Assembly: GCA_002341185.1 (NCBI GenBank) | Contig: DDNP01000026.1 | Coordinates: 123,795 to 187,794, forward strand | Source: Candidatus Neomicrothrix sp. UBA2517 | GTDB taxonomy: Bacteria > Actinomycetota > Acidimicrobiia > Acidimicrobiales > UBA8592 | Length of the DNA stretch: 64,000 nucleotides | Reading direction: 5' to 3' | Shown here: piece by piece, positions 51,698-61,500 of the stretch | Layout of the letters: each line of letters opens with the position of its first letter | Numbering within the stretch: position 1 is the stretch's first letter | Made by a program: the position numbers and the translations under genes | The notes under the pieces: model-generated | What the model saw: only the letters and a program-made list of their open reading frames with translations | What the model was told of the DNA's origin: nothing | Databases searched by the model: none

Positions 51698-53095
51698 ATG
51701 ACTAATGACGATAACTCAAAAGGGCTTCCGCTTTGGCATGGAAGGCTTAACGTCTCCTCAGCAGATGTTTTGAGGAACCTCAACTCGAGTATTGGGTTTG
51801 ATATCCGTCTTTATAAAGAGGACATAACTGCTTCTAAAGCTCACGCAAAAATGTTAAAGACAGTAGGTGTCTACAATGAGTCTGAGTTAAGTGCAGTGTT
51901 GAAGGGGCTTGAAAAAGTTGAGGAGGAAATTGAAAGCGGAAGTATCAATATTTTGCCTTCCGATGAGGATATCCATACTTTAGTCGAGCGGATGTTAACG
52001 GAAATTACCCCTGCAGGCGCAAAACTTCATACTGGACGGAGCCGCAATGATCAGGTAGCAACAGATCTGCGACTCTGGACTAAGCGTATTTGTACAGAAA
52101 TAATTACTGAACTTATTTCTTTGCAGGAAACGTTATTAACAAAAGCGAAATCGCTTCAAGGCGTCATGATGCCTGGGTACACCCACCTCCAACAGGCACA
52201 ACCTGTTCCTGTAGCGCATCATCTGCTTGCTCATGGTTGGGCGATCTCCAGAGATATACAGAGGCTTTTTGAATCACGAAATAGAACTAATGTCTCCGTT
52301 CTTGGGGCCGGTGCGCTAGCGGGATCATCATTACCATTGGACGCACACGCCGTGGCTAACGATCTTAACTTTAAATCCCTATTTGACAACAGCTTAGATG
52401 CTGTTTCTGATCGCGATTTCGTCGTTGATGTGCTCTCGGCTACAGCCCTTTTAGGAGTTCATCTCTCCCGTATAGGGGAGGAAATAATCTTATGGTCAAC
52501 TAGCGAATTCAACTTTATTGAGTTGGATGATGCGTATGCAACTGGTTCTTCTATGATGCCGCAAAAGAAAAATCCTGATATCGCAGAGTTGGCTAGAGGA
52601 AAGTCAGGGCGGCTGATTGGAAATTTGACAGGATTGCTTGGATCGTTGAAAGGCACCCCTCTTGCCTATAACAAAGACTTGCAGGAAGATAAAGAGGCAC
52701 TCTTTGACTCAGTCGATACGATCCTAAACCTTCTACCAGCTATAAACGGCATGCTAAGAACAATGACGTTCAACTCTGAGAGAACAAATCAGCTTGCTAC
52801 ATCCCCATTCATGGTGACAACAGATATCGCTGAATGGTTAGTGCTTAATGGTGTTCCGTTTAGAGATGCACATACACTAGTCGCAGGCCTTGTTCAAGAA
52901 GCGCTCACGACTGGCACCGAGTTGTCAGAACTTGTAGCTGCGCACGAACTTCTAGGAGACGAGCCAAAAAAATTATTTGATAATGAAACTATTGGAAATA
53001 ACAAAAAAACACATGGATCGGGAAGCCTGAATAAAATGCAAGAGCAGGTTACTGCATTTGAGCAAAGCATCGCTAACAACAGAAGTCTTTTATGA
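51698..53095 (+). CDS. argH: Argininosuccinate lyase
   Basis: Splits argininosuccinate into arginine and fumarate. Conserved blocks are LHTGRSRNDQVATDLRLW near residue 107, GYTHLQQAQPVPVAHHLLAH with the catalytic His near 155, and the fumarase/aspartase signature SSMMPQKKNPDIAELARG near 285. 465 aa, complete. It overlaps the following thioesterase ATG by 4 nt, so that gene is probably on the arg transcript. Confidence 0.97.
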   Translation: MTNDDNSKGLPLWHGRLNVSSADVLRNLNSSIGFDIRLYKEDITASKAHAKMLKTVGVYNESELSAVLKGLEKVEEEIESGSINILPSDEDIHTLVERMLTEITPAGAKLHTGRSRNDQVATDLRLWTKRICTEIITELISLQETLLTKAKSLQGVMMPGYTHLQQAQPVPVAHHLLAHGWAISRDIQRLFESRNRTNVSVLGAGALAGSSLPLDAHAVANDLNFKSLFDNSLDAVSDRDFVVDVLSATALLGVHLSRIGEEIILWSTSEFNFIELDDAYATGSSMMPQKKNPDIAELARGKSGRLIGNLTGLLGSLKGTPLAYNKDLQEDKEALFDSVDTILNLLPAINGMLRTMTFNSERTNQLATSPFMVTTDIAEWLVLNGVPFRDAHTLVAGLVQEALTTGTELSELVAAHELLGDEPKKLFDNETIGNNKKTHGSGSLNKMQEQVTAFEQSIANNRSLL

Positions 53096-53481
53096 GCTAT
53101 ACGCATCAGATAAGAATCAGATACGTGGACTGCGATATGCAAGGTGTTGTCTACAACGCACACTATCTAACTTTTATTGATGATGCTTTTGATTGCTGGA
53201 TGAGAGAATTAGATTGGGATTTCGAAAAAAAACTTGAAGCCGAAATTATGTTAAAGAGTGCCAATATCACCTGGCACAAGCCAGTTAAATTTGGGGATGG
53301 CCTCGTAACCAAGTCGAAGGTTGCTCGTTGGGGAAACAGCAGTTTTGACATAATGACTGATGGATATGTTCTAAACGATCATTGTTTTGAGGCATCAATC
53401 TCATATGTCTGTGTGGACCATACCGACTATAGGCCGATCGCTGCACCCGAACTTCTTAAAAGTCATCTGCATTCAAAGTAG
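53092..53481 (+). CDS. Acyl-CoA thioesterase, hotdog fold (4HBT/YbgC-like)
   Basis: Probable acyl-CoA thioesterase, 129 aa, single hotdog domain. The signature RYVDCDMQGVVYNAHYLTF holds the catalytic-type Asp. NITWHKPVKFGDGLV is the usual second strand pair. No signal peptide. Substrate unknown; it is translationally coupled to argH by an ATGA overlap, but a metabolic link with arginine is not obvious. Confidence 0.86.
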   Translation: MSYTHQIRIRYVDCDMQGVVYNAHYLTFIDDAFDCWMRELDWDFEKKLEAEIMLKSANITWHKPVKFGDGLVTKSKVARWGNSSFDIMTDGYVLNDHCFEASISYVCVDHTDYRPIAAPELLKSHLHSK

Positions 53482-53532
53482 GAGAGAGCTATTTCTTTCA
53501 TATGGAAAAATAATCAAAATATTGGGAATAAG

Positions 53533-54087
53533 ATGGATTCCCTTGCTAATGCAATCAGTGATGTGGATGCTGTGCTGCCAACTAGTGAGAGCTCAGAAAA
53601 TGCTAAATCTCAAATTATTGATTTTCTCAAAAATTATCCTGATGCATTGAATAGAACTTGCTTGGATGGTCACCTCACTGGTTCAGCAGCAATTGTTGAC
53701 TATACCGGTCACAGAATTCTCATTATGCTTCATAAAAAGCTACAAATCTGGATCCAGCCTGGAGGCCATGCAGATGGCGACGGAAATCTACCTCGGGTGG
53801 CTCTGCGTGAAGCCACAGAAGAAACAGGCATCGATGGACTAGAGATACTCACCCCAGGTATTGATTGCGATGTCCATGCAATTCCTGCCAGGCCAGGTGA
53901 ACCAGAACATCTGCACCTTGATATCAGATATTTAATACGCGCCCCACGCAACAGTATTGTTGAAAGAAACCATGAAAGCGTTCAAATGCGTTGGCTAAAT
54001 TTTGGCGAGCTAACGCAACTCACCTCCGATGAAAGCACGGTCCGTCTCGCAAAAGTAGGTTTTGAGATAGCAAAAGAACAATTTTGA
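53533..54087 (+). CDS. Nudix hydrolase
   Basis: The Nudix box reads GGHADGDGNLPRVALREATE followed by ETG (about residues 77-99). The core REATEETG is perfect, while the first Glu of GX5EX7 is replaced by Gly, as in several GGHxDxD-type Nudix families. A helical N-terminal extension of about 45 residues precedes the domain. 184 aa. The substrate cannot be predicted. It starts 51 nt after the thioesterase gene with GGGAATAAG before the ATG. Confidence 0.85.
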   Translation: MDSLANAISDVDAVLPTSESSENAKSQIIDFLKNYPDALNRTCLDGHLTGSAAIVDYTGHRILIMLHKKLQIWIQPGGHADGDGNLPRVALREATEETGIDGLEILTPGIDCDVHAIPARPGEPEHLHLDIRYLIRAPRNSIVERNHESVQMRWLNFGELTQLTSDESTVRLAKVGFEIAKEQF

Positions 54088-54121
54088 AAAGATCTTCCAC
54101 GCCGGATATGCCCCTCGCCTG

Positions 54122-54127
54122 TAAGAT
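54122..54127 (+). promoter_or_regulatory. Leaderless-type -10 element of the monooxygenase-like gene
   Basis: TAAGAT ends 6 nt before the ATG at 54134. No SD and no clear -35 are seen. Confidence 0.45.
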
Positions 54128-54133
54128 TACCGA

Positions 54134-55615
54134 ATGGGTTTCAGACTTGCCAAACATGCGATTTTTATAACGGGCCTGCTTGCATTTTTAGTTGCATGCT
54201 CATCCAGCTCAAATGAATTAACGGAACCAGCTTCCTCTCAGAGTGCAAATCAAAATGCTACCTCTGCGCCATCTTCAACTACCGAAGAGAGACCCGATGG
54301 AGAGGGCACTGCGAATTTTATTTCCTTCAAAAATGAAATTCTTCCAATAGTAGAAAATGCATGTGCATTGTGCCATACGGGAAGAGGTCCGGGTGTTCCC
54401 CACGCGAAACTTGATACTGCAGCAGAAGTCTCAGCATATGCATTTGCGATAGGTGCTGTAGTTGATTCAGGATACATGCCTCCATGGCCAGCATCAGATT
54501 TGAGTGTTCCATTTCTTCACGATGCAAGCCTTGATATCTATCAGCGAGAACTAATCGTTGAATGGGTTCAGGCAGGAGCCCCAGTCGATGTGGATGGCAA
54601 CACTCAGGTAACGCCAACTCAAGAAGTCCCGTTCCTCGTCTCATATGACCAGGAGCTTTCATCTGCTAATTTATATGATGGGGAAAGAGGGCAGCCAGAT
54701 GAATATCGATGTTTCATTTTCGACCCTGAGTTGACTGAGACGAAATATCTCACCGGGTACGAATTTATCCCTGACCAGACTGAAGTGGTTCATCATCTAG
54801 TCGGCTATAGAGTGACCGCAGAATACAGAGAAGCAGCTAACCGGAAAGATGCTAAAGAGGATCAAGGGGGCTGGAGTTGTTTCGGTTCAACGGGTCTTGG
54901 GAGCGACGAAATATTAACTTTTTGGGCTCCAGGAACTGGCGCTATTCAGTATCAAGAAGGACTTGGTTTAGAGATGAACCCAGGAGACTTCTTTGTCATG
55001 CAAATCCACTATCATTATGACGTTGAGGCTCCTGAAGATCGCTCAACTTTCCGAACTGTCTGGTCAACGGACTCTGATACGCAACCGATTAATATCAGGA
55101 CTTTTTCCGGCCCGGCTGAAATACCATGTGCCGAATGGGAAGAGGGTCCGTTATGTGTTCGTGATAATGCATACCTATACGCAGAAGCACAATACGATGG
55201 CATAGTTCAGGCCGACCAGATTCTCGAAGCTTGCGGTTACGCTCCCGAAGACTTTTCTAACATGACAAATGGGATAGCCTCATCAACTTGCGATCAACCA
55301 GCTCGTTTTGAAGGCTATATCTCAGCCGTGCTTGGTCACCAGCACAACATTGGTGCATCTTTCCGCATGACACTTAATCCCGGAACCCCTGGTGAACTGA
55401 TCTTGCTTGATATTCCCGATTGGGACTTTGAATGGCAATTTGCGTATTATCCACAAGAAGAAATCTACATTGAAAGAGATGATGTTATTCGCCTCGAATG
55501 TGTATGGGATAGATCACTAAGGCCCAAAAATCTTGAACCTAGTTATGTACTGTGGGCCGATGGAAGTAATGATGAGATGTGTTTTGCCGTCATCATGAGT
55601 TACCAAAAGAACTGA
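54134..55615 (+). CDS. Lipoprotein with c-type haem site and copper type II monooxygenase-like domain
   Basis: Exported lipoprotein: basic start, hydrophobic stretch, then lipobox LVAC with Cys near residue 22, followed by a Ser/Thr/Glu-rich linker (about 23-60). A cytochrome c-like part follows, with a single haem motif CALCH near 78 and a possible distal Met in SGYMPPWP near 117. The C-terminal two-thirds resembles ascorbate-dependent copper monooxygenases of the DBH/PHM type: EVVHHLVGY near 218, MQIHYHYD near 294, LGHQHNIGASF near 400, and SNDEMCF near the end. Substrate is unknown. It would act on the outer face of the membrane. Family assignment is by motif pattern only. Confidence 0.78.
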   Translation: MGFRLAKHAIFITGLLAFLVACSSSSNELTEPASSQSANQNATSAPSSTTEERPDGEGTANFISFKNEILPIVENACALCHTGRGPGVPHAKLDTAAEVSAYAFAIGAVVDSGYMPPWPASDLSVPFLHDASLDIYQRELIVEWVQAGAPVDVDGNTQVTPTQEVPFLVSYDQELSSANLYDGERGQPDEYRCFIFDPELTETKYLTGYEFIPDQTEVVHHLVGYRVTAEYREAANRKDAKEDQGGWSCFGSTGLGSDEILTFWAPGTGAIQYQEGLGLEMNPGDFFVMQIHYHYDVEAPEDRSTFRTVWSTDSDTQPINIRTFSGPAEIPCAEWEEGPLCVRDNAYLYAEAQYDGIVQADQILEACGYAPEDFSNMTNGIASSTCDQPARFEGYISAVLGHQHNIGASFRMTLNPGTPGELILLDIPDWDFEWQFAYYPQEEIYIERDDVIRLECVWDRSLRPKNLEPSYVLWADGSNDEMCFAVIMSYQKN

Positions 55616-55637
55616 ACACAAACTAGACTAGAAAATA

Positions 55638-56816
55638 ATGATCCCAAAAATTATTAGCGCAGATGACCACGTTATTGAGCCCGCTCATGTATGGCAAGAC
55701 CGAATGCCTTCTAAACACAAGGAACTTGCTCCAAAGATCGTTATCGCACCTCAGGGGGAGATGACACTAAACGACGGTGTATGGTTAGAAACTCCGGGTA
55801 CCGGTGACAAAATGGCAGCATGGTGGCATTTCGAAAATAAACGCTACCAAATTAAACAAATGGTGGCCTGCCCAGGAATTCCTCCTGAAGAGGTAACAAT
55901 GGAAGGCGTAACCTACGACGATATAGCTCAAGGTTGTTACGACCCCATAGCTCGTTTGGCAGATATGGATATAAACCACGTGGAAGCATCATTGTGCTTC
56001 CCCAATTACCCTAGGTTCTGCGGGCAATTGTTCTCTGAGGCAGAAGACCTTGACCTAGGACTACTATGCGTACAGGCATACAACGACTGGATGATAGACG
56101 AGTGGTGTGGCTCCAGTGGAGGTCGATTGATCCCGCTATGCATAGTGCCATTATGGGACGCAGAACTAGCAGCGAAAGAAATTTATCGTGTAGCGGAAAG
56201 AGGTTGCCGAGCAGTTGCATGGTCAGAATTGCCTGCTTGGCTGGGGCGGCCAGGTCTACATGGCGACTTCTGGGACCCCTTTTTCAAAGCATGCCAAGAT
56301 ACTCAAACAGTAATCTGTATGCATATAGGTTCAGGGACTAAAACGATGCAAACCTCTCCAGAGGCTCCTACAGTCGTGACAGCAAATCTCATAGTTTGTA
56401 ATAGTGCAGCATCTATGATTGATTGGATTTTTTCAGGGAAATTCGAACAGTTCCCTAATCTCAAACTTCTGTATGCTGAAAGCCAAATCGGATGGATTCC
56501 CTACTTTGTCGAAAGGGCAGACGATACTTGGCAAACTCATCAATGGGCTCAAGGTGAAAAAAGGATACCTAATCCTCCATCTTATTATTATAAAAAACAC
56601 GTGTATAGCTGCTTCTTCAAAGACACAGTTGGCATTGACCTATTGGATCGCATTGGCGAAGATAACGTTCTATTTGAAACTGACTATCCACATCAAGATG
56701 GGACATTCCCAAATACTCTTGCAATTGCAGAAGAATTATTTGGACACCTTGAACAAAAGACGATAGACAAAATAGCAAGAAATAATGCAATTAAACTCTT
56801 CGGGCTCACTATCTAA
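55638..56816 (+). CDS. Amidohydrolase family 2 (metal-dependent TIM barrel)
   Basis: 392-residue cytosolic enzyme of the amidohydrolase-2 / ACMS-decarboxylase group. It opens with IISADDHVIEPAHVW (metal site, first strand), has FPNYPRFCGQLF in the middle, CMHIGSGTKTM near 230, YAESQIGWIPYFVERAD near 275, and the metal-binding Asp in ETDYPHQDGTFP near 350. Such enzymes hydrolyse or decarboxylate ring compounds; actinobacteria carry many copies. The substrate is not predictable. TAGACT lies 8 nt before the ATG. Followed by a Ddn-like gene. Confidence 0.88.
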   Translation: MIPKIISADDHVIEPAHVWQDRMPSKHKELAPKIVIAPQGEMTLNDGVWLETPGTGDKMAAWWHFENKRYQIKQMVACPGIPPEEVTMEGVTYDDIAQGCYDPIARLADMDINHVEASLCFPNYPRFCGQLFSEAEDLDLGLLCVQAYNDWMIDEWCGSSGGRLIPLCIVPLWDAELAAKEIYRVAERGCRAVAWSELPAWLGRPGLHGDFWDPFFKACQDTQTVICMHIGSGTKTMQTSPEAPTVVTANLIVCNSAASMIDWIFSGKFEQFPNLKLLYAESQIGWIPYFVERADDTWQTHQWAQGEKRIPNPPSYYYKKHVYSCFFKDTVGIDLLDRIGEDNVLFETDYPHQDGTFPNTLAIAEELFGHLEQKTIDKIARNNAIKLFGLTI

Positions 56817-56823
56817 GGGAAGT

Positions 56824-57324
56824 ATGGAATCTGACGTCAACCCAACCGATCAACACGTCGATCAGGTCTGGGATACACCATCTCACTCAGAAATCATTGA
56901 ACTAACCAAATCTCATGTTGAAGCAATGGAGATGACAAACGATGATCTTGTGTGGGTCCAAGCAGGGATGCACCATGTGCTTCTCACGACCATAGGGCGA
57001 AAAACAGGTAAGGAACATAAAGTTGCTCTTCCCACGTGGAAAAATCAAGATGGTGACAGAATAGTAGTAGCTTCATTCGCGGGGGCTACTGCAAACCCAT
57101 CCTGGTTCACGAATTTGAAGGACAAGCAAGCGAACCCCAAAGTAAAAATCCAAGTCCAAAATGGTAAATACTGGTCTGATGCTCAGATATTGGAAAGCGA
57201 TGAGCGAGATGAAACATGGCGGAGACTATGCGCTGATCGCGCATGGTATGAAACGTATCAAGGGAAAACTGACAGAGTAATACCACTGGTTAAATTACCT
57301 GTAACCGAACAGATTGAAAGCTAA
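56824..57324 (+). CDS. Deazaflavin (F420)-dependent nitroreductase-like protein
   Basis: Resembles the Ddn/DUF385 split-barrel family, which uses coenzyme F420. Key segments are VLLTTIGRKTGKEHKVAL (about 55-75), then a phosphate-binding region and NPSWFTNLKDKQANPKVKI near 100. About 166 aa. ATG at 56824, 7 nt after the previous stop with GGGA upstream, is preferred over an ATG at 56785 inside the previous gene. Family presence suggests the organism makes F420, but no F420 synthesis genes are in the window. Its stop overlaps the convergent nitroreductase stop. Confidence 0.82.
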   Translation: MESDVNPTDQHVDQVWDTPSHSEIIELTKSHVEAMEMTNDDLVWVQAGMHHVLLTTIGRKTGKEHKVALPTWKNQDGDRIVVASFAGATANPSWFTNLKDKQANPKVKIQVQNGKYWSDAQILESDERDETWRRLCADRAWYETYQGKTDRVIPLVKLPVTEQIES

Positions 57325-58466
57325 TCTTCTAACGAAGCTTTCATCCCAGCCAAAACCATTTCCATATTCTGACGAATGGCGTAAAGCCTATTACGAATAA
57401 TTTTTTCTTCCTTCTTGGGGTTCTCTGCAATCATTCTTGTTAAGCCTGACTCGCCGGGTCCCAAAATAACAGTATGGCGAACGCGTATTGTTCCCCCAAG
57501 GTCAGAAAGTTCGTATCTCCAACGCGCACCAGGGGAGGATATATCTCCGGTGCACCAGCCAAATACGCGCCCCAGCTCAAGCGCATCAATAGTGCATTTA
57601 GCGGTCCACTCTCCAATATGTTCGTTCTGATTTCGTCCAGTAAAAGTATTACCTAGCTTTAATAAATGGGACTCTTCATCCCAATTGGCGCTGACGAACT
57701 CATTTGAGAATTTGCTACCGAAATTTATATCCGTCATCAACTCCCAAACGTCGCTTTTGCTTGCAACGATATCGATATCTACAGCAATGCCAGGGCCATT
57801 TGAAAAGACAAACGGAAGGTCAGGGCCATTCTCAAAGGTCATACCATATGAATCAAAATACGTGATCTCCCGAGAGGATGCTCTGGGAGCAGGTTTGAAG
57901 TCTAACCCTTTCGTCCATGCGACAGGAAACATCGCAATTTCAGTTGTTCCTTCAGGCAAATCCAGTACCTTTTTTAGCTCATCGGTTTCGCTGAGGATAG
58001 CAGTTGTCCAAGCGGTGCCCAACCCTCTAGACCGCAGGGCTAGACAAAAGCTCCAAGCGCTTTGAATCACGGAGTCAAATAAACCCGGCCGTCCAGAATT
58101 ATCATGAATTCCGATAATCGTTGGAATAACAATTGCCGGGGACCTTTCCAGATTCTCAGCTAGAAATGCCGCAGATGTAAACATCCTTTCGTTCGGGTGG
58201 CCAGTACCACTTAGGCGGTCCCTTGCAGCTATCATCCAGTTTCCAGCAGATTTTAAATAAAGCTCGGATATTAGCGCCTTCTTTTTAGGATCAGTAATGA
58301 CAATCCAACGTCGCGAACCTATATTTCCACCCGTAGGAGCCTGTTCCGCAATGTCAATACAGTCGAGAATAATCTGCGGATCAACGGGTCGATCAAAATC
58401 AAGACGTAGCCTCACTGAGCGGGTAGTGGATAGCACGTAGTCAACGGATTTAGGGTCTAGTTCCAC
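57321..58466 (-). CDS. Nitroreductase-SRPBCC fusion protein
   Basis: Two domains in one 381-residue protein. Residues about 1-205 are an FMN nitroreductase: STTRSVRLRLDFDRPV, AEQAPTGGNIGSRRWIVI (FMN-binding), SFCLALRSRGLGTAWTT. Residues about 230-375 look like an SRPBCC (START/polyketide-cyclase) ligand-binding domain: AVDIDIVASKSDVWELMTDI opens it, and RVFGWCTGDISSPGARWRYE and IRVRHTVILGPG follow. The start is a GTG with TAAAAC 6 nt before it and no SD. No reaction can be assigned; the SRPBCC part suggests a bulky hydrophobic substrate. Confidence 0.82.
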   Translation of the reverse strand: MELDPKSVDYVLSTTRSVRLRLDFDRPVDPQIILDCIDIAEQAPTGGNIGSRRWIVITDPKKKALISELYLKSAGNWMIAARDRLSGTGHPNERMFTSAAFLAENLERSPAIVIPTIIGIHDNSGRPGLFDSVIQSAWSFCLALRSRGLGTAWTTAILSETDELKKVLDLPEGTTEIAMFPVAWTKGLDFKPAPRASSREITYFDSYGMTFENGPDLPFVFSNGPGIAVDIDIVASKSDVWELMTDINFGSKFSNEFVSANWDEESHLLKLGNTFTGRNQNEHIGEWTAKCTIDALELGRVFGWCTGDISSPGARWRYELSDLGGTIRVRHTVILGPGESGLTRMIAENPKKEEKIIRNRLYAIRQNMEMVLAGMKASLED

Positions 58467-58533
58467 CTCTTTGTTTTATCACCAAAGAACACGAACGAAG
58501 AATCATGTCAAAAATTCAAGGCATACTAGAAAT

Positions 58534-61500
58534 GTGTTTACCATCCCAATAGAAACTATATTTGACCCTCAAATTACTGAAATCAATAGGATGCCGATGC
58601 ATGTCACATTTCAATCCTATGACTCATTATCCGAAGCGAGAAAAGGAAAAACGCCCCCAAATAGGGTTTCTCTTAACGGAGCCTGGAAGTTCAAACTTTT
58701 AAACTCCGTAAATGATCTGACAAGTGAAATTTTAGAAGAGGGCTACGAAAATTCTCACTGGGATGATATTCGAGTACCTGGAGCTTGGACAAGGCAAATA
58801 ACCAAAGATAAACCCCATTACACGAATATTGTTATGCCATGGCCTGGCTACGAGCCTCCCAATGTTCCAGAAGATAACCCAACCGGCATTTACCAAAAAG
58901 TAATCAACATCTCCTCAAGCTTTATAAGCGATAAGTGCATTCTCCATATCGGGAGTGCAGAAAGTATCGTAATAGTAGTTTGTAATGGCGTTTTTATTGG
59001 CCTAGGGAAAGACAGTCGTCTACCAAGCGAATTTAATCTAACTCCATATTTGCACGAAGGTGAGAATGTGCTGACATTAGTCATTCCCAAGTGGAGTGAC
59101 GCAACTTGGATAGAAGATCAGGACCATTGGTTTCATGGTGGTCTTCACAGATCACTATGGATTGAGAGGAAAGAATCATTGCACATATCAGACGTTCACC
59201 TTGTATGTGACTTCGATCCAGAAGATTTCAGAGGAAGCATTGAAGGCAAGGTTCTAATTTCTCAGCCCAAACGAGGATTAAGCACAAATATTACTCTCGA
59301 AACATTATCTGGAAAAAACATTGCTGAATCAGGTCTCCTTGAAGTGTCCGTTGCAAAGTCGGACTCTCCGCTAGAAGAACTACTCGAGTCATATAATTTC
59401 ACTGGAGTGCAATCCACCTTTGTGCTCAAAGATCTTCCTATTAAACCATGGACAAGTGAAACTCCGAATTTGTATAACGTCTTCATAGAGCTCTTCGATG
59501 AAGAAGGAAGCTGTCAAGAAGTAGTTAGTCAACGTGTTGGCTTCAAGCGGGTAGAAGTAAAAGAAAGAGAACTACGAATCAATGGTAAAGCAATCGTGAT
59601 TCATGGGGTGAACAGGCATGATCATCACCCAATAACTGGCAAAACGCAAACAACAAATGAGCTTAGGGAAGAGCTAATTTCTATGAAACTTCACAACATT
59701 AATGCAATAAGAACTGCGCATTACCCAAATGACCCTGAGGTCTTACACCTGTGCGACGAGTTAGGACTATACGTAATCGACGAGGCTAATTGCGAGTCAC
59801 ATGCGAAATTGAATTCGCTAGCTTTAAATCCCCGATTTCATTACGCTATAGAAGAACGTACAAAGAGGATGCTTCAACGCGACCGAAATCATGCCTCGGT
59901 AATTGGTTGGTCGCTTGGCAACGAAGCAGGTTTTGGGTCAGCGCACCTAGCAGCTGCGGCATGGGTTAGAAGCGAAGATTCTTCAAGGTTCGTGCATTAC
60001 GAAGGGGCGCTTGAGCATAGATTTTCATTAAACAACGAAAAAGGGTATGTCAATAGTAGGAAGAGTCCAGACGCACTCGAACGTTTAGCAACCGACATTG
60101 TCTGCCCGATGTATTCCCCCATAGATAAGATTTCGGAATGGGCTACTTGGGCTGAACAGACAAAAGAAGATGATCGACCTCTAATTCTCTGTGAGTTCTC
60201 ACATGCAATGGGTAACTCAAATGGGTCTCTAGCAGCCTATGTTGATACCTTCTACGAGCACGGTGCTCTAGCAGGGGGTTTCATTTGGGACTGGAAAGAC
60301 CAAGGCCTCCTTGAAAAAGATAAAAATGGAACACCATTCTGGGCCTATGGCGGGTACTTCGATGACACACCAAATGATGCGAATTTCTGTATCAATGGCT
60401 TAACCGCTCCCGATGGAACTCCTCATCCTGCTCTCACGGAAGTCGCATGGGCGTACCGGCCGATAAAGGTAACACAACTCAATTCCAATACTCTATCTAT
60501 AAGAAATCGATCAGTCTTTACTGATTTAAGCAACTTTAAATGCCAATGGGAAATAGAGGTTGGGGGAGAGGTAGTCGAATTCGGTGAATGGGAATTTAGT
60601 GACAAAGTGGATACGAAAATCATTGAAAAGGCAATTCCAGAAATACCTATTTCACTTCAAGATGAAGACGTGTATTTAAATTTATACTGGCAATATATTT
60701 CTGCCAAAGAATGGTGCCCAAGTAATCATGTTGTTGCTTGGGATCAAATTCCACTTCGAACAAACTCCACAGACATCCAATGCACACTTCCGAGAAGTGA
60801 TAATTCAAAGCAAATAGAGGCTGGTCAAATTCAATTGGAAAACTTTGAGATTGCATTACCGTCCTCGGATGAATCTGGAGGAATTTCGTACAAAGGCGCA
60901 GAATTACTTTCGCAATTCCCACAGGGTTGCTTTTGGAGACCCCCTACTGACAATGATGGAGTCAAGCAAGGCTGGATGGCAGAAGTGTCTGGAGCCCGAA
61001 GAGTGTGGGTTAGCGAAGGGTTGAACCAATTATCAATCAAACGAAATAGTGAGCTTTTGAAAGGAGTCAAAGAACCAGATTGTCTGAGGGTTACGAGTGA
61101 ATATTTAGGAACAAATGGAAAAGCCACTCACATAAGTCATATCTGGGCAATTAAGAACGTAATTTTCTTCAAGGAAACCTTTGAAATCCCCAAAGAGTGG
61201 AATGATCTTCCAAGAGTTGGAATGCGGTTCGAAGTACCCAGTAACTACTCAAGTCTGGAATGGTTTGGGCGGGGCCCACTAGAGTCGTATCCCGACCGTC
61301 GCAATTCTCAGCTCATAAGCAAATGGAAATCCCATATAGAGGATCAATATCACCCATATGTTGTTCCTCAAGAAAATGGTGCACATCAAGAGACAAAGTG
61401 GTTTAGTCTTTCTAACCACAAAGGAGATCAACTCAAATTCAACAGTGCAAACACAAACTCGTTTTCAGCCAGCTACATCCATGACGCTGACCTGAGCGAA

